A stretch of 64,000 bases of DNA from Parascedosporium putredinis (GCA_949357655.1 CASHTG010000012.1:1240001-1304000), one strand, 5' to 3'. Positions 33,205 through 47,020 are shown, numbered from the stretch's first letter. Made by a program: numbers and translations. The notes: generated by a model not told the origin, from the sequence alone.

Positions 33205-35460
33205 CCTAACGATGGATAGAGTAGGCAACCATACTACCGATCCTGTTGTGCGTGGGCATCCGTCGTCGCTCACCAGCCCGACTGGATAGGTATACTAAAA
33301 TTTCAAGGAACCCCAGCTGTCCAGTCTGCCGAACTGGAAGTGCTCATGAAGGTTCAAAGAGATCTATCCGTGACACGATTGGAGCAGTTTTGGGGACCTC
33401 AGCGGTTTGAGGCACGTGATGAGGCCTGGAGCGACGGGCCGCCTGAAGCCGAAAATACGGCTCTTGAGTGCGTTGAGTAAGGGGAGGGAGACTGTGCGTT
33501 TGCAAAAATTTGTTACTAGAAGGGGAAAAATGTCTCGATGATTTCGGGAGAAATCCCTTTTCTCTCTCTCGTTTGGGTGTGGATATCCTAGCGAGGCCAA
33601 GGTGGCGCGACGTCAAGGGCGCGCGAAGTAGCGATGGGGTGCAAGGGAAGCAGGTATGCGGTTGTGCAACGAGCTGTGGAGCTAATCAGGAATATCGCGG
33701 TTGAACAGCTTACGAACCTGCAAGCCTCTGCTTATTTGTCGGAGTGTATGTACGTTATGCAAGAAGCCAAAGTATGATCATGGAAGAAAGTGGATTGGAT
33801 AACACCAAGACGAAGACGAGCGAGATATTGGAACGCCAGCGTTTACACTGACAATCGATGGGCTACACGAAAATCGTTCGTAGGCCCTTAGATTGAACCT
33901 GACCAACGTTGGTGTGAGCGCAACAAGATCAAGCGTTGATTGAAGGGACCCTATGCGGGGATGTCGAGATATAAATTGCGGGGTAAAGGCTGGAAGCAGA
34001 ACTCCATTTACTCTGGATGCATGGATGACTTGATGGAAGAAACAATGTACCCGACCATTCATTGATCAGTCTGCTGGCGGGAATAACAGGAATGCACTTG
34101 AGAGAAAGGATTGGATGGTCGATACGCTGGTTCACTGGCACATCTACGAAACCTGACTCTGAAGACTGGCACAGGCACTCATCCTGATGTCAGGGATGGA
34201 TCAAATGGGTCACTCAAAGGTATACAGTGTTCGCAGCGACAGCAAGGTTATTCACTAGTGGTACCAGCTAGTGGAGGGAGGGAGAGGTAAGGCACGAGAT
34301 CCGATCAAAATGTCCTCCGTTCCCCGAGTTTTGTGAAAAGGGCAGAGATCCATAGATCCGTGGATGTATCTAGCTTGAGATCGCCAGTCCGGGGGCCGCC
34401 TCCGGTGGAATGGTCGCTTCTCTCCATCGCCGAAAAGCTCACGTATGTCAGGCTAGAGGTCGTTAGTTAGAGGGCGAGGGATGCTCAGAAGGCAGGCGGA
34501 TCCACCGCTGCCCGACCCGATGACGATGTAAGCCGCTGACTAAGAAAATGATTGGAAAGAAGCAAAAGGAGACACAGTGATCTGCTTTCCTAAAGAAAGC
34601 GGACTAGGAGGAGGTAAAGGAAGTGAATTGGTGGGTGGACTGGGGAGTGGATTGGTGGGGTGGCTTCCCGCCTTCCCTACCTTCCCGATGACTCGCTTCG
34701 GTATGAGACTCTTCAACAAGGATTCGGACGGTTTAGGGCAATGCCTGGGGCTCGGAGCAACTGGCTGAGAAGGCACAAACCAATGCTTGGTGGTTTGGCG
34801 AGACATATGGGCGAGGCTGCCATGCTGTGTCGCACTCGTGCCTGCCTTTATTATGGGAATCATCCTGGATCCATTAGATTCCTGGTCAAGGCGTAGAAAG
34901 TGTAGAAAGTCCCCTGGTCCTTTTCGCGAGCCGTTGCAAATTGACGTACCCGCGAAGCGGGGCGAGGAATGCCAGAACACGGCCTTGGGGTTTTGAGGGC
35001 TTTCCTTTTAGCAACTGCCTTGATATCTCCCTTCGAGTCTAAAATATAGAGAATGCGCCAGAATATTTCTTCTCCCCGTTTGCACCATCAACTCCTTTCC
35101 TCTCCTTTGGTAGCTTGAATCAATGAGTACAATTCTACCAATCTCGCCAAGATACCTCTACCCTTCTTGAGCAGCCGTTACCCCCTGAAATTACGGACCG
35201 CGCCACACTTTCATCCAGCAGCAGGCCTCTCGGCTGCCCCGCCAAAAGCTGCTCTTGCGTGCTCTGGACGGTTTTACCCTGCACGATTGAGGCGACCACG
35301 TAGCCTCACGATACGGCGGCCGCGGAGGTTTGGATCTTTTTGCGCGTAGTCCATACAGTTGCTCGTGCGCCACGAGTCTCTGTCCCGCCGAGTGCAGGGA
35401 ATTGGGCGTACTGCCCTTTGAACTGAACTGCACTTCATCATAACCTCAGGAACTCTCGTT
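33205..35460. other. long divergent intergenic region
   Basis: 2.3 kb between two divergent genes. Short frames only. 34600-34660 has a G-rich tandem-like stretch (GGTGGGTGGACTGGGGAGTGG). No gene, RNA or mobile element is evident. Confidence 0.55.
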
Positions 35461-38400
35461 ATGAGTCGACAAGCATCTCGCTCCGGTCGCCAAACGCCGG
35501 TTGGTGGATTCGGCGCCAAGCCGAGAGCAGCCCGCGGCTTCGGCGCATTTGGACTCTCCTCATCTGGCAGCGAACTCTCATATCTGGCTGAGCCCCCGAC
35601 TTTTCAGCCATTTCGGATGCGCAAGCCGTGGTTTCGTACAAGAACCTTCTCAAGAAGGATAGCGTAACGAAAGCCAGGGCTTTGGAAGAGCTTTTGTCCT
35701 ACGTGAAGGCGCACCCTTTCGAGCGAGAAGGGGGCCCGAGGAGGCTATCATTGAGGCCTGGGTGAGCATGCCACGGAAACACCACCGGATCAGGGGTGTA
35801 CATGTAGTCTGGGCCCGGCCCTTTTATGCTGACAAAATTTACAGGTCAAGGTATACCCAGCCGCTTCCATCGACAACTCGCGTCGTGTACGTGAATTGGC
35901 ACAGTCGCTTCAGTATGAGTTTATGAAGGCTGGCCGGAAGCGCATGGAGCGCCAGATCCCGAAGATTGTGGGCCCATGGCTCGCTGGCCTTTACGATCGT
36001 GATCGCCTGGTCGCCAGGGTCGCAAACGACGGCCTTTCATCTTTCTTAAACTCGCCGGAGAAGGTGGCCATGTTCTGGAACAAGTGCCAGCAGCAGATCC
36101 TCCAGTTTGCCCTGGGCGCGATCCGGGAAACAAAGGACTCTTTGAGTGATGAGAGATCGACGACCCCAGAGGATGCGGAAGCCAAGTACTTTCGCGTCCT
36201 TGGTGCTGCCCTTTCTTTGGTACTGGGCCTCCTTCAGAAACTCGGCCCCGATGATACCCTGAAATTCCAAGATAGCTATGCCGAGTTTCTCAACGAGGAC
36301 GTTGTTTGGAAGTGCATTAATGCCGGGGATTCGTCCGTACGCAAATCGGCATGCCAGCTTCTCCAGGTTTGCCTGCAGCAAAAGAAAGCTATTCTTGAAG
36401 ACAAGATGGCGCGCCTCAAGAAGGTTCTCATTTCCGAGGGTCTCAAGGCTAACCATACAGGGTCAGCCGCCGCATTCACCAAGGCTCTGTCTTCCTTCAC
36501 TGAAGCATTCCCTGCTGTATGGGAGTCCTCGACGGGCGACAAGAAGACACCGGTCTCCCGTTTGAACCATTTCGTGGAGAAGGGATCTCAGGGCAGCGAG
36601 GCCAAGTATTGGGAACATTTGCAAGCTCTTTTACAGAGGATCCCCGCCCAACTCATTTCCCTTGATGCAGCAATCTCATTGGCCAAGTCAATGAGGTCAG
36701 GGATCTCGAGTAGGGAGGAGCCCCGATCGAATGCGGCCCTAGCATGGGGTTGCTACCTTCAGACCTCTCGAACTTTTATGTCAAGATTCCCCATTGTTTC
36801 GGACCAAGTCACATTTGCAAAGGACGCACTCTTCCCTCTTGTCGAGCATTACTTGCATCCTGCAGCTACAGGCGCCTCGGTGTGGACGATCCCCGCCTCA
36901 TCCGCTCCCATCATCGTCGAAGGGTGCTACGCCATCACAACCGAATCCGCCCCCGCTGCCGTCAGCTCGGCTGCGGAGGAAAGATGGATGCAGCTTGGCC
37001 AAGACTTTTGTTCACGAATTACCAACTCACTCCCCGAGGTCTCGCGTGAATTCCAAAAGTCCCAGGACTTGATCGCGGAGGAAGGTCGCCGGTGGTTCTC
37101 ACTGATCGGTCAAATCCAGAAAACCAAAACCAAGTCGTCACCCTCAAGCACTGAAACAGCCCTCGATTCTGCAGCTGTTGAGATATTCTCCTGCTGTGTT
37201 GATGTGCTTTCTAAGCGAAATCTCAAGCCGTTTGGTGCCGCTAAAACGATTTACTACTTGGGCGACTTGACAGCCTACCTTGAATCAAACAAGTCTGTTT
37301 CTGACAAACTTTACACCTTTCTTCTTCATATTGGAAAGGAACAACTTGACTTGGTCCTCAGATCGCAGGCCAGGTTGGATCTATTAGCCTCCGTTCAGTT
37401 GTACACGAAGGCACCCAGCCTGCAGCAAAAGTACGAGTCACTATGGGATATTTGGTCCTCGCAATTACTCCAGATTTCACCTAGCAGCGTTGCCTCGCCC
37501 AGTCTAGCAGTCCTGATCGCGAATGAGAAGGCAGCCTCGTTTTCAAGACGGAAGGATGAGGTTCAAAAATACATCATCGGCACTACACTGCAGTCTCTTG
37601 GGAATACGGCGGACAACTTCCATTTACTGGAGTCCTCCCTTCGATATGGTGCTTTGACCCTGGGCTCTGTGAAAGCTATCGCAGTGGGTATCCTGGAGCA
37701 CCTCCACACCGGGGATAGCGGATTAGAGAAGGCACTAAGTGGCCTCGATATCCTATCGAGGCAGGGCGCTTCACTTCTATCCGAGGATGATGACTTATAT
37801 CTGAGCCTCGTCACGCAACTCTTATCCTTAGCAGAAACCCCAGAATCAACGGTGTCGTCAAAAGCACGAGAGTTGCATCAGCTTCTCGATCGCCAAAAGG
37901 ATGGAAAGAAGCCCACGTCATCCATCGTACGAATCAATCTTGATGGAGCTGATCACCAGTCTCTTGAGTGAGTCCCTCCTTTATCTCCCCGCTCTGGCTT
38001 GTGCTCAATTCATTGTGACTAACTTCTCTTAGAATCGATACCGTTGTCCAACTTGCAGCCCGAGACCTTTCCTCTAACCCTCAGAACTTGCCGGAATTAT
38101 TACCAAAACCGGAAATATGGCGGGACGACCTGATCAAGCTCACTCTTGGGGGCGTAAACCCTTCCCTATCCATAACTAGCTTGCTTGGTGGCGCTCAATT
38201 CCTTGTAAAGGCCTCATCCGCCGAACAGGCTAGCCCGGCCGCGCGAGATAGGAACGGGTACTCGGCCTCTGCTCGCATGGGGTTGTATTTGTTGAAGCTT
38301 TTAGAAGATGGAGTTGAGTTAGAGTCTTTACCGACAGCAACAGCTCTAGAACTCATACTCCTGCTACTCGTCACCGTAGAAATCGGCTCTGAGCAGCTCA

Positions 38401-40656
38401 CCATGATGGAGCCCGATGGGCTGTTCGAGCTCATGTCTCCGGCAGTGCAGACAATAGTCGACAAGTTTGTGTCTTCGACTCGAAAATGGCTCAATACTCT
38501 AATATCTGAGTCTGCCGGATGGAAAGAGAGGGAGGCTGGGGGCGCATCTGTGCCTCTGATATTCGGCATCCTGCAGGCCTTGCTTGATAGGTCCAAGGGG
38601 AACAGTCCCGTAAGCTTTTATCACGCCAAGGCCGCCGCTGAAATATTTCAAGCTTTTACAGAGGAGCATGGCCCTCCCGACAACTTCGGGAATCTTCTCG
38701 AAGCCACTTACCCGTCAAAAGAAACTCCCTCCTCCATCTTCCCCGTTGTTGCGCTTCTCCGAGGCGTTGGCCAATCCATGAGTTCACCGGACGAGCTCAG
38801 CACGATATGCAACCGGCTCGTCAGTGACGTTGCTGGCGCCAAGCCTACCTCGGAGAAGGCTCTTGCGAGCCTTGTTCTTCTTACCTGCTGTCTTGCCTTT
38901 TACGAAGAGGGCGAGGTCCCTGTACAGATGAACAGGCTTGTATTTGCTGCTAAGAATGTCACAGGCTGGTTCGAGGCTGAAGGGCCAGTTGACCCGTTCT
39001 TCGCCGCGGAGAGTTGTCGTCTTCTCACGCGTCTCTTGCCCGAGCTTGCTTCCGTATATGGGTCTCACTGGGAGAACACGCTTGAATATTGTACTAGGAT
39101 TTGGGCAACCGCTGGCGAATACCCACTTGACGTCTCGCTGTCGGCGATCCATGCTTCATTAAAACTTTACTCCACCCTTGAGGCTCTTCCCGAACCTAAC
39201 GACGATCTCGAAGACTCCCTCAAGGAATCGGCAGAGATCAAGGCCAAGTCCTTACTGGACTTGCTAAAATTGCCAAGGGAGTACAGCTCCCAGCCCTTGT
39301 CCATTGTCGATTCTTTCCTTTGTCGACAGGTCGTCAAGATTCCCATGAGGTTTGTCAAGGACCTATCGGAGCTCTATGGGCTACTAGCCTGCGAGTCCCG
39401 GGACATTCAAACTGCCATCTTCACGCTGCTTCACCGCGCATTGCCCAAGTTACAGGAGCAACTATCGGTTGACGTGCTCCTAGACAAAGAGAGTAAGTTG
39501 GAACACTTTCCGAGGAACGCCGTAGTGCTGCGAAGAACCTCCCGAATCTAACCCGTTTACCAGGTGCGAATATCCCCGACGAAATGATATCGCTTTTGCT
39601 GGAACCTCCCACACTCGAGAAGTATCCAGACGATGTCTTGTCTCAGTTTCCACTTCCCGTGAGAGCTTACCTTCTCACTTGGCATCTCATATTCGATTCA
39701 TACAGCACGGCATCACTCGCTGTGCGCAACGACTACACGGAAGATATCAAGGCAGGAAATTACATGTCACCTCTACTAGACTTCATCTTCGATGTGCTAG
39801 GCCACTCGGCGGCGCACCCAATTAGTCTCGACAAGCAAGGCCTCACAAGCGAGCACATTCGAGCTTATGACATCAAGACGGCCGATTCGGAATCCGACGA
39901 GCGAGATATGCAATGGCTCCTGGTCCATATCTATTATCTCTGTTTGAAGTACACGCCAGAGTTGTTCAGGGTGTGGTTCATCAACTGCCGGTCCAAGCAG
40001 ACACGGATCGCCGTGGAGGGATGGATGACGAAATACTATTCTCCGCTCATTGTGCTCGACGCTCTTGATGATGTTGCCCGCTGGGCAGAGGCGCAAGAGG
40101 CACCCAGCGATGACGAAAAGGAGCTGTTGGTCAAGGTCAGCAGGACAGCACGAGAAGTGACGGCCGGATATGAAGTAGACGAGGATATGGCCGCGATTAC
40201 GATCAAGGTACCACCCAATTATCCGATTGAGGGAATTACAGTCATAGGCACCAGCCGAGTTGTGGTCAACGAGAAGAAGTGGCAGAGTTGGGTCAGAACA
40301 ACTCAAGGCGTCATCACATTTTCGGTAAGTCGGCCGGGACGCAATGCAAGGCAGAGTTCAATTGAGTAAGGCATATCTAACGAAGCGTGGTATAGAATGG
40401 AAGTATCATCGACGGCCTCATGACATTCCGCAGAAACATTGTGGGGGCTTTGAAGGGCCAAACGGAGTGCGCCATTTGTTATGCCATCATCTCGACGGAT
40501 AAGAAGATGCCTGACAAGCGGTGCCAAACATGCAAGAACTTGTTCCACAGAACTTGCTTGTATAAGTGGTTCCAAACGAGCAGTCAAAATACCTGTCCGT
40601 TGTGTAGAAACCCGATTGACTATCTGGGATCAGATTCAAGGGCGCGAAGGCCGTGA
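35461..40656 (+). CDS. LTN1: Listerin E3 ubiquitin ligase (Ltn1/Rkr1)
   Basis: RING E3 ligase of the ribosome-associated quality-control complex; it ubiquitinates nascent chains on stalled 60S subunits. Five exons: 35461-35761, 35845-37967, 38033-39492, 39564-40324 and 40396-40656, all with GTRAGY donors. The N terminus is typical (KPRAARGFGAFG). After two C are restored in exon 1 (near 35595 and 35736) it continues AVVSYKNLLKKDSVTKARAL into VRELAQSLQYEFMKAGRKRM. The corrected protein is 1635 residues, normal for the family. The body is HEAT-like helices without motifs. The C-terminal RWD-like part (KVPPNYPIEGITV) precedes a RING-CH finger: CAIC, RCQTCKNLFHRTCLYKWF, CPLC (about 1580-1625). 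All zinc ligands are present. Confidence 0.95.
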
Positions 40657-40825
40657 GTCTGAGACGCGATACGGTGGGCGAGCGTTGGTAAAGAAAGGGA
40701 TAGGAATATGGCGGATAGGAAGGGATGGATGGTATCGATGGATTCATTGGATCGTTGGATATCATACAAAAGAGCTCATATACTCGGCGCGGTTTTTAGA
40801 ATGGTCTATTTTTGCCATATTCATT

Positions 40826-42214
40826 TTACCTCCCCCTTCCCTTCTCTTCTTGTGTTTTCATCAGACGGGCTGGGCTATACACGCATACATTCGTGCTGCA
40901 GGGCCTATCACATTGTTTTACATATTTTGTTAGCTCTATATCCTGCAACGTGGAACAGACGATGCCTACCATTTCGGCACTTGGCCTGTCTCCACTCTCG
41001 AATCTCAGGAGGCTTGCCACCAGGCCTCTAAAGCCCTCCTGAACACTGGCAAATGCTTCGTCGGGAGCCCTAGGCTCAAACACCCTCCACATCCCAAAGG
41101 GCGTCGTTTTGAATTTGGTGGCCTCGGGCCAGGTTTCCGGGGTCGGGGTGCCGAGAGTGCGGAAGATGCTAAGGATGAGACCGAGCTGGCTTCCGTCCTC
41201 ATGTGTTGGCGGAGACTCAAAGATGGGGGTGGGCCCGTTTGGGTTGGTAGACGCAGATTCGGAGAGAAGGACGCCCAGGGACCACATATCAGCCGGAGTA
41301 GAGTAGGACTTGTTTCCAAATAAAGCGTCTGGAGGCCTGTAAGCACCGGTGCCGATGTCCAAGATCATTGCGCCTGCTGGCTCGGATGAGGGCGAAAGGT
41401 CGGGGTGCCATGCTGTGCCGAAGTCGGACAGGTAGGCCGGGCCATCCTCGCTGTCAAGCAGAATGGCCGAGGGCTTTATGTCACGGTGTATAATCCCCTT
41501 GAGTGGACGTAGGCTAGCGCGCCTAGGATGTCCCTGAATAGGCGGCGAATTCTGGACGGCGCGACAGGTCCGGCGTCTAAGACATTGGCAAGGGTAAGGG
41601 GCTTAAAGGGGAAGACGAGGACCAAACGTTGCTCTTGATCGCGGAACGAATCGAGCAAGGCAATCACAGCCGAGTGGTTCAGCGATTTCAAGATCTTGAC
41701 CTCGCGCTGAGGATTGTGCGGTTCAAAGGTCTGGTAAGGATGAACGACCTTGAGCGCGTGGACAGCGGCGTCTTGGGACAAAGGCGCCTCAGCTCGGTAG
41801 ACGGTTGAGGTTAACCCCTCGCCTACGGGGAGGCACCCATGGTAGGGACCTATTCGGAACCCTGCTGCCGCTTCTTCGGCTGCTGATTCTGGGAAGAGAA
41901 GGGAAGGTGGCTCCTGACTATAGGTTGAGACCTGGGATGGCTCGAAGGAAACCTCGCAGGCTTGGTCGTACTCTTCCTACGATACTGTTAAGAACGTGTC
42001 ATGAAGTAACATACGAGATTTATAATTATAAAAATAAAAGTACCCTAGAAGGAGATGAGGTGAAAGCCTCGTCTTCTATTCTGAAAGCTTCTTGCTGCGC
42101 GACGTCCCGCTTTTCGGGAGAAGCTGCGGAGATCTGCCTCGCTCTAGGAGGGGAACGGGTCAGTTCATGTTGCCAGCAACGGGCAGCGGGGAACGTACAA
42201 TCGTTCAATGACAT
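40826..42214 (-). CDS. divergent CDK-like (Csk1-type) serine/threonine kinase
   Basis: Protein kinase of CMGC/CDK-like type, possibly related to Csk1. Exon 1 42214-42044 (start MSLNDCTFPAARC), intron 42043-41977 (GTACTT to TCGTAG), exon 2 41976-40826; 440 residues after one G is restored near 41496. The N lobe has a glycine-loop-like GEGLTSTVYRAEAP, the Lys in HALKVVHPYQ and the Glu in REVKILKSL. The catalytic loop is HRDIKPSAILL, with Ala where kinases normally have Asn. The metal-binding motif is SDFGTAW, and the activation segment ends GTGAYRPPDALFG rather than in APE. ADMWSLGVLLSE follows. A possible 55-bp intron inside exon 1 (GTACGT to CCTAG) would break the frame and is not adopted. 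The exact C terminus and 5' end are moderate-confidence. Only 169 bp separate it from convergent LTN1. Confidence 0.75.
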
Positions 42215-43707
42215 CGTATCTAAAGGATGCCGTTACGGAAAGCCTCCAGTCTTCGGCTAACATTGTAAACTAGATAGCCAAGCGCCGACGCAGTTGCGCA
42301 GTTGCGATATCAGATATCGAATTCTCTCACGCCTCTGTCAAAGACTAGCATGCATTTGCGCCCTTGGAGGATGGCAAGGGCACCGACAGCCTCCTGCTGT
42401 CTTACGTCAGGTTTCGGTGAGACACCACAGACCGGCAAAAAGACCGGCCCAGTTCAATGGCTAGAGTTTTTTTTTTTTTTTTTTTCTTTTTATTGGCGAT
42501 CTTTTTGCTAGAGAGATGCAAAATCTCATTCATCCCGAGCATGAGCCCGCCTAGCGAGGGATGGACGCGCGCATCAATTCATCCGTACGAGCGGATGCAG
42601 CAGCGCAGGAGAACAGTTCAGCAGTTCAGCAGTTCATAGGTGGTGCTCATCTTGTCGCCCCCGCCGGATTCGGTTGATAGATTGGATCCTCTTTGGATAT
42701 TCCAATTGGCACTGTATGATACTCCAACGGTTACAGGGTCCGTGCATGAAATACTGGAGAAGGACTTTGATGACGCAGGATTCCTGACAAAATTAAGGAA
42801 CATGGCTTGGTATTCCAAAGTACCTCCTACCCTCATCCCCAGATTCCCGGTTTCACCTCGGTGCGGTAAATTGAGACCAGCCACTGCTATCAACTGAAGG
42901 CTTTGTGATCTGCTCCCCCACTAAATATAGGTGTGTGCTTGAAGAAGTCTTAGAAATGTTTTATAGTGCCTTTACTGGAGAGTTGGAGGGAAGAGCTGGA
43001 TCCATGGATCAGTCGATGCAGGGCCCGGCGCAGGGGTTGGGAATCAACGAGGAGGCTCCATTCATCGGCCGTGGCTGGAAATCGTCATCCACAGTACAAT
43101 TGAATTGGGCCAATGTTGTAATAGCGTCTGGTTCGTGCCAAAGTCACATGGGGACCACTAAATCGCAGCACAGTCTGTCCCTGACACAATCTGCACGATC
43201 AGGAACAGGCCGTGAAGGAAGGAAGGAACAGACTGTTTGGGGGAGTCCAGAAGCAACCGGAAGGCCTGGAAAAAAGAAGATGAAAAAAACAACGAACCAA
43301 AAAAAAAAGATGAAAAAAGAAAAAAGAAAAAAAGACCTTCCCAACACCAGCTACTGAATTATTTCATCCAACCTCCATTTCCTCCCATCAATTATTATTA
43401 TCCGTTGATGCTCCTCCCTCCACATCTGTCAACAGCGTCACATCCACCTCTCCCTCCTCCACCCCGATTGTCTCGATTGCCCGCAACTCCCGCGACACAA
43501 CAAACCACCATTCTCGACCGGTGCTGGTGCTCGTCCTAGCTCTCTCTCGCACTATGTGTGAACTCGCCGACATCATCGTTTAGCTTACCTCTCCGAAAAT
43601 AGTTAGCATCGCTCCCCCTCTCTGCTCACCGGCAACGAGCTGTGTCAGTGCCGCGCTACACCCTTCTCCCTCATTCCTTCGCCCAGCCATCCTCGAAGCC
43701 CTCAACC
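42215..43707. other. divergent intergenic region
   Basis: 1.5 kb promoter space for the kinase and the muniscin gene. Contains a 19-T run (42467-42485), three 9-bp copies of AGTTCAGC-like sequence (42612-42636), a poly-A/AAG tract (43270-43345) and a C/T-rich stretch just before 43708. No gene is seen. Confidence 0.6.
42467..42485. repeat. poly-T run
   Basis: Nineteen consecutive T, the longest mononucleotide run noticed in the window. Confidence 0.9.
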
Positions 43708-46700
43708 ATGGCGGAAACTGCGAGAACCGAGTACCCGGCGATGCTGGTAAGAACAAATCCATGAACCTGCTCACCATTCTCTTTTTCCTTTTATTCTTTT
43801 TCGTCCTTTTTCTCTCTTGTCGCTTTCTTTTACGGGCTCTGGCCGCGGTCGCGAGCGTCCACCCTCGGAGATGTCTTGCTGAGCTGTCCTTGCTTGTGTC
43901 GCACGCATTGGCAACTCTCCTCTCGCCTGGAGGAATGGTCTCTCTTGCCTATCAATGATGCGAACTGTGTGGCCGGTGGTTAATAGTGCGACAACTCACT
44001 TCTTTCTCATCTAGGCGTATCTCCAACCCTCACAAGCTGTCAATGTCCTCAACGACCGAGTAAAACGAGTCAGCAAGCTCAATCTCGAAATCGCCGACTG
44101 GCTACAGGTACGCTACCTTCGCGACCCCATCGAGACTTTTTGCATTGGATTGCCTCTTCCTCCCATCCGAGCCGCATCGGGTCTTCCTCGCACCGATTGC
44201 AACTACCGCCTACCCCCTGCCCCTCAATTTATGGTCGCCCGCGCGGCAAGCTCGGCTAGCTGACTCTCAAATCATCTTTAGGAACGCCGAAAAGTTGAGG
44301 AGCAGTACATTCAAGGCTTGCGAAGACTAGTGCAGTTCAAGGTGCCCAATTCTGCCTCTGAGCTCGGGTATGTGATTTTGTCACAAGTTTCCTACGCCCA
44401 TTACCAGCCAATACTACCGTGGCTGGGCGATGACGAAAAGAAATGAGAAAAAGCAACTGACGGGTGCCTTGGAACAGTATCTTTCAGGGTCCTTGGGATA
44501 AAGTCCTCCGAAGCGTGGAATCAACTGCCCACTCTCACTACTTATTCGCATCCAACCTCGAGAAGGATGTTGAGGCGCCCCTACGAGCCTTCGGCCACAA
44601 GAAGGAGGTGCACAGCATACAGACAATTGGCGCCAATTTGGCTTCCATGGCCAGGGAGCTCGAAGATGCCCAGGACAAATCTGATAAGTTGACTAGGAAG
44701 GGAACCAAGGCTAGCACCCAAAAGTCGATGCCGCGGCCACTCGATTGAGTGCTGCGTCGCAGGAGTGGGAGTCACAGGCGCCCTTCATCTTCGAAACACT
44801 TCAAGTCCTCGACGAGCAGCGAACGAACCAGCTCCGTGACCTGCTAACCCAGCTCCTGACCCATGAAAGCGACCAAGCGCAAAGGAACCAGACCGTTGCT
44901 GGCGAGGCCCTTCAGGCAGTGCTGGATCTACAGACGCCAAAGGAGATTGAAAACTTCTCGAAGAAGATGACCGACGGGAAAGCGAAGCAGGAAAGGAGGT
45001 CAGCCCCGGCCACGAGGCGCCCAAGTGCTGCCGGAAGCAACCTCACCCCCGCCACTGCGACCACGGCTGCATCACACGACGAAGAACTCCAAAGCGAGGC
45101 AGAGGCCCCCGAGCCCCATCGTAAGCCATCTCCTTCTCCCCTTTCGTCTTGTCCCACGCATTTTAAAGGCTGACACCCGAGACTTGATAGAAACCCCTCG
45201 GTTGCGCAGCCGCATTGGCACTATGCTTGGCCGAAGGCGGCAGAGCATTCACGGCGGATTCGGACCGCTCACCCAAAAGAGTTCGTCGTCTTTTGGAAGG
45301 AACCTTCGAAGCAGCCATGGTCGTGGCGTGTCTCCCCGCGCCTCAATGAATGACCTGACTGCATCGAATAAGCTGCCATCCCTCGCGGAGACCCCGATAC
45401 CTCGAACGTAAACGACGTTGCCGATTCCGACGAGAAACCCAAGGACGAACCGCACGAGGGGACAAATGGAGTCAAGGCCCCCTCGAGCCTGGGCGACCTG
45501 GCTGTTCTGGAAGAGGCCCATGATACTGTCAACGGCACCGATGCTGGAGAGACGACAACTGCCTTTGCCCCACCCCCTGGCCCTCCACCAGCCCAGGCCA
45601 AGGATGACGAGGAGTCCCAAGGCAAGGACTCGGAAGGGTTCACCATCCCCCGCGATGAATGATCCCATCTCGCAGGCTCAAAGGGAAGCCGCCGCCGAAG
45701 AAGCTGAGCAGCTGTTTAAACTCAACATCCAGAGCACCCCGGTTGCTGAGGAAGATCCCGAGGCAACACAGGCCGCCCTGTCCAATGTCTCGAATGCCTT
45801 GACGCAGATGGGTATGCCCTCACGAAAGACGGGTACTATCCGAGGTCGCAGAGATGTGCGCAACACCATCTATGTGCCCGCGCCCAATGGCGCCCCTCCC
45901 CGTCTAGTTCCGGCCCGCCACCTACCCCTCCTGTTCCCAATGCCTTTTCCCGGTCGTCAACTCTGGCGGCCCTCGCATCTGAAGCCAGCATCGCCGGAAC
46001 TTCGGATACTCAATCCGTTCGCTCTGGCAACTCGCTGGGCGCTCTAAACCACGCGAAGCATCCGGATAAATTGGGACCCGGCCTACACGCCTCCATCATT
46101 GAAACCATCACTGCTACCTTTGAAGAAGATGCCATGAAGACGGCCAAGATCAGCGGCGAGATTGCCTTCTGCTACAACGCTGACGAGGATCCCGATTACA
46201 AGTCGCGTAAGTTGACCCCGATACAAGAGCCAGCGTGTCACACAATATATGCCTAGAGCGAATTGGAACTAACGTGAATGAACTCTTGGAAACAACAGTC
46301 CATAACCCGACTATCCGTATCAACAATTTCCCCGCCTCGAGGTCATTGGCCCCAATCGAATCTTTGTCCAGAACTCCCTCCCTGAACGCAACGACCAATT
46401 TGCCCTCGATGTATCCCACCTTTCCAGAACCTCGACAGCCTTCAGCTACCGAATTCATAGCGAATCTAGCGGCCAGGATCTTGCCCCTCACGCCCCCTTC
46501 TTATCAAATCGCTTTGGAAGCCAAAGGGAGACAAGCTGGAGCTTCTGATGCACTACTCCTTGAACCCTACGTGTTCTTTTGCTTCGCCCGTTACTCTTCA
46601 CAACGTTGTGGTGTTTGCAACTTACGAAGACGCCAGAGCAAGTGGCGCCCAGACTAAGCCCTCCGGAACTCATCTCAAGGAGAAGCACCTCGTCTACTGG

Positions 46701-47020
46701 AGGCTAGGCGATATCACTCTAACATCGGAGCCCCAGAAGATCGTCTGTCGCATCCTAGGCGCCGAAGGTGCCCATCCCAAGCCCGGCCACGTCGAAGCTC
46801 GATGGGAATACTCGCCGAATGAATCAGCGGTGACCTCTTTGGCGGGCATTTCGGTTTCGAGGCTCGAAGAGTCCAAGGGCAAGGAGAGGGAGGCAGTTCT
46901 CGATGAAGACCCATTCGCCGACAGCGATAACGTTCTGTCGCCGCCCCTCCCCCAGACCATCGATGGGTCGACGTGCCCATGGTGTACAAGCTCGTCAGCG
47001 GCAAGTATGAGACCCGGTAA
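43708..47020 (+). CDS. SYP1: Muniscin: F-BAR plus mu-homology endocytic adaptor (Syp1-like), heavily frameshifted
   Basis: Endocytic adaptor that senses membrane curvature and binds cargo at early clathrin sites. Exons: 43708-43746, 44015-44107, 44282-44367, 44478-45120, 45191-46206 and 46299-47020. The F-BAR start is EYPAMLAYLQPSQAVNVL, IADWLQERRKVEEQYIQGL and NSASELGIFQGPWDKVL. The central linker is Ser/Pro rich with GGFGPLTQKSSSSFGRN. The C-terminal mu-homology domain reads LGPGLHASIIETITATFEED, KISGEIAFCYNADEDPDY and LLMHYSLNPTCSFASPVTL, ending VYKLVSGKYETR at 47020. Eight bases are missing: near 44725, 45405, 45651 (a seven-C run read as five), 45902, 46334, 46510 and 46966. With these the protein is 868 residues. 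Every break falls between well-conserved blocks, so the gene identity is secure. Confidence 0.9.

Noticed and set aside
42044..42214. 55-bp intron inside the kinase's first exon (GTACGT to CCTAG)
   Set aside because: Removing it creates an immediate stop, whereas keeping it leaves the frame open and in phase with exon 2; it would need another missing base.
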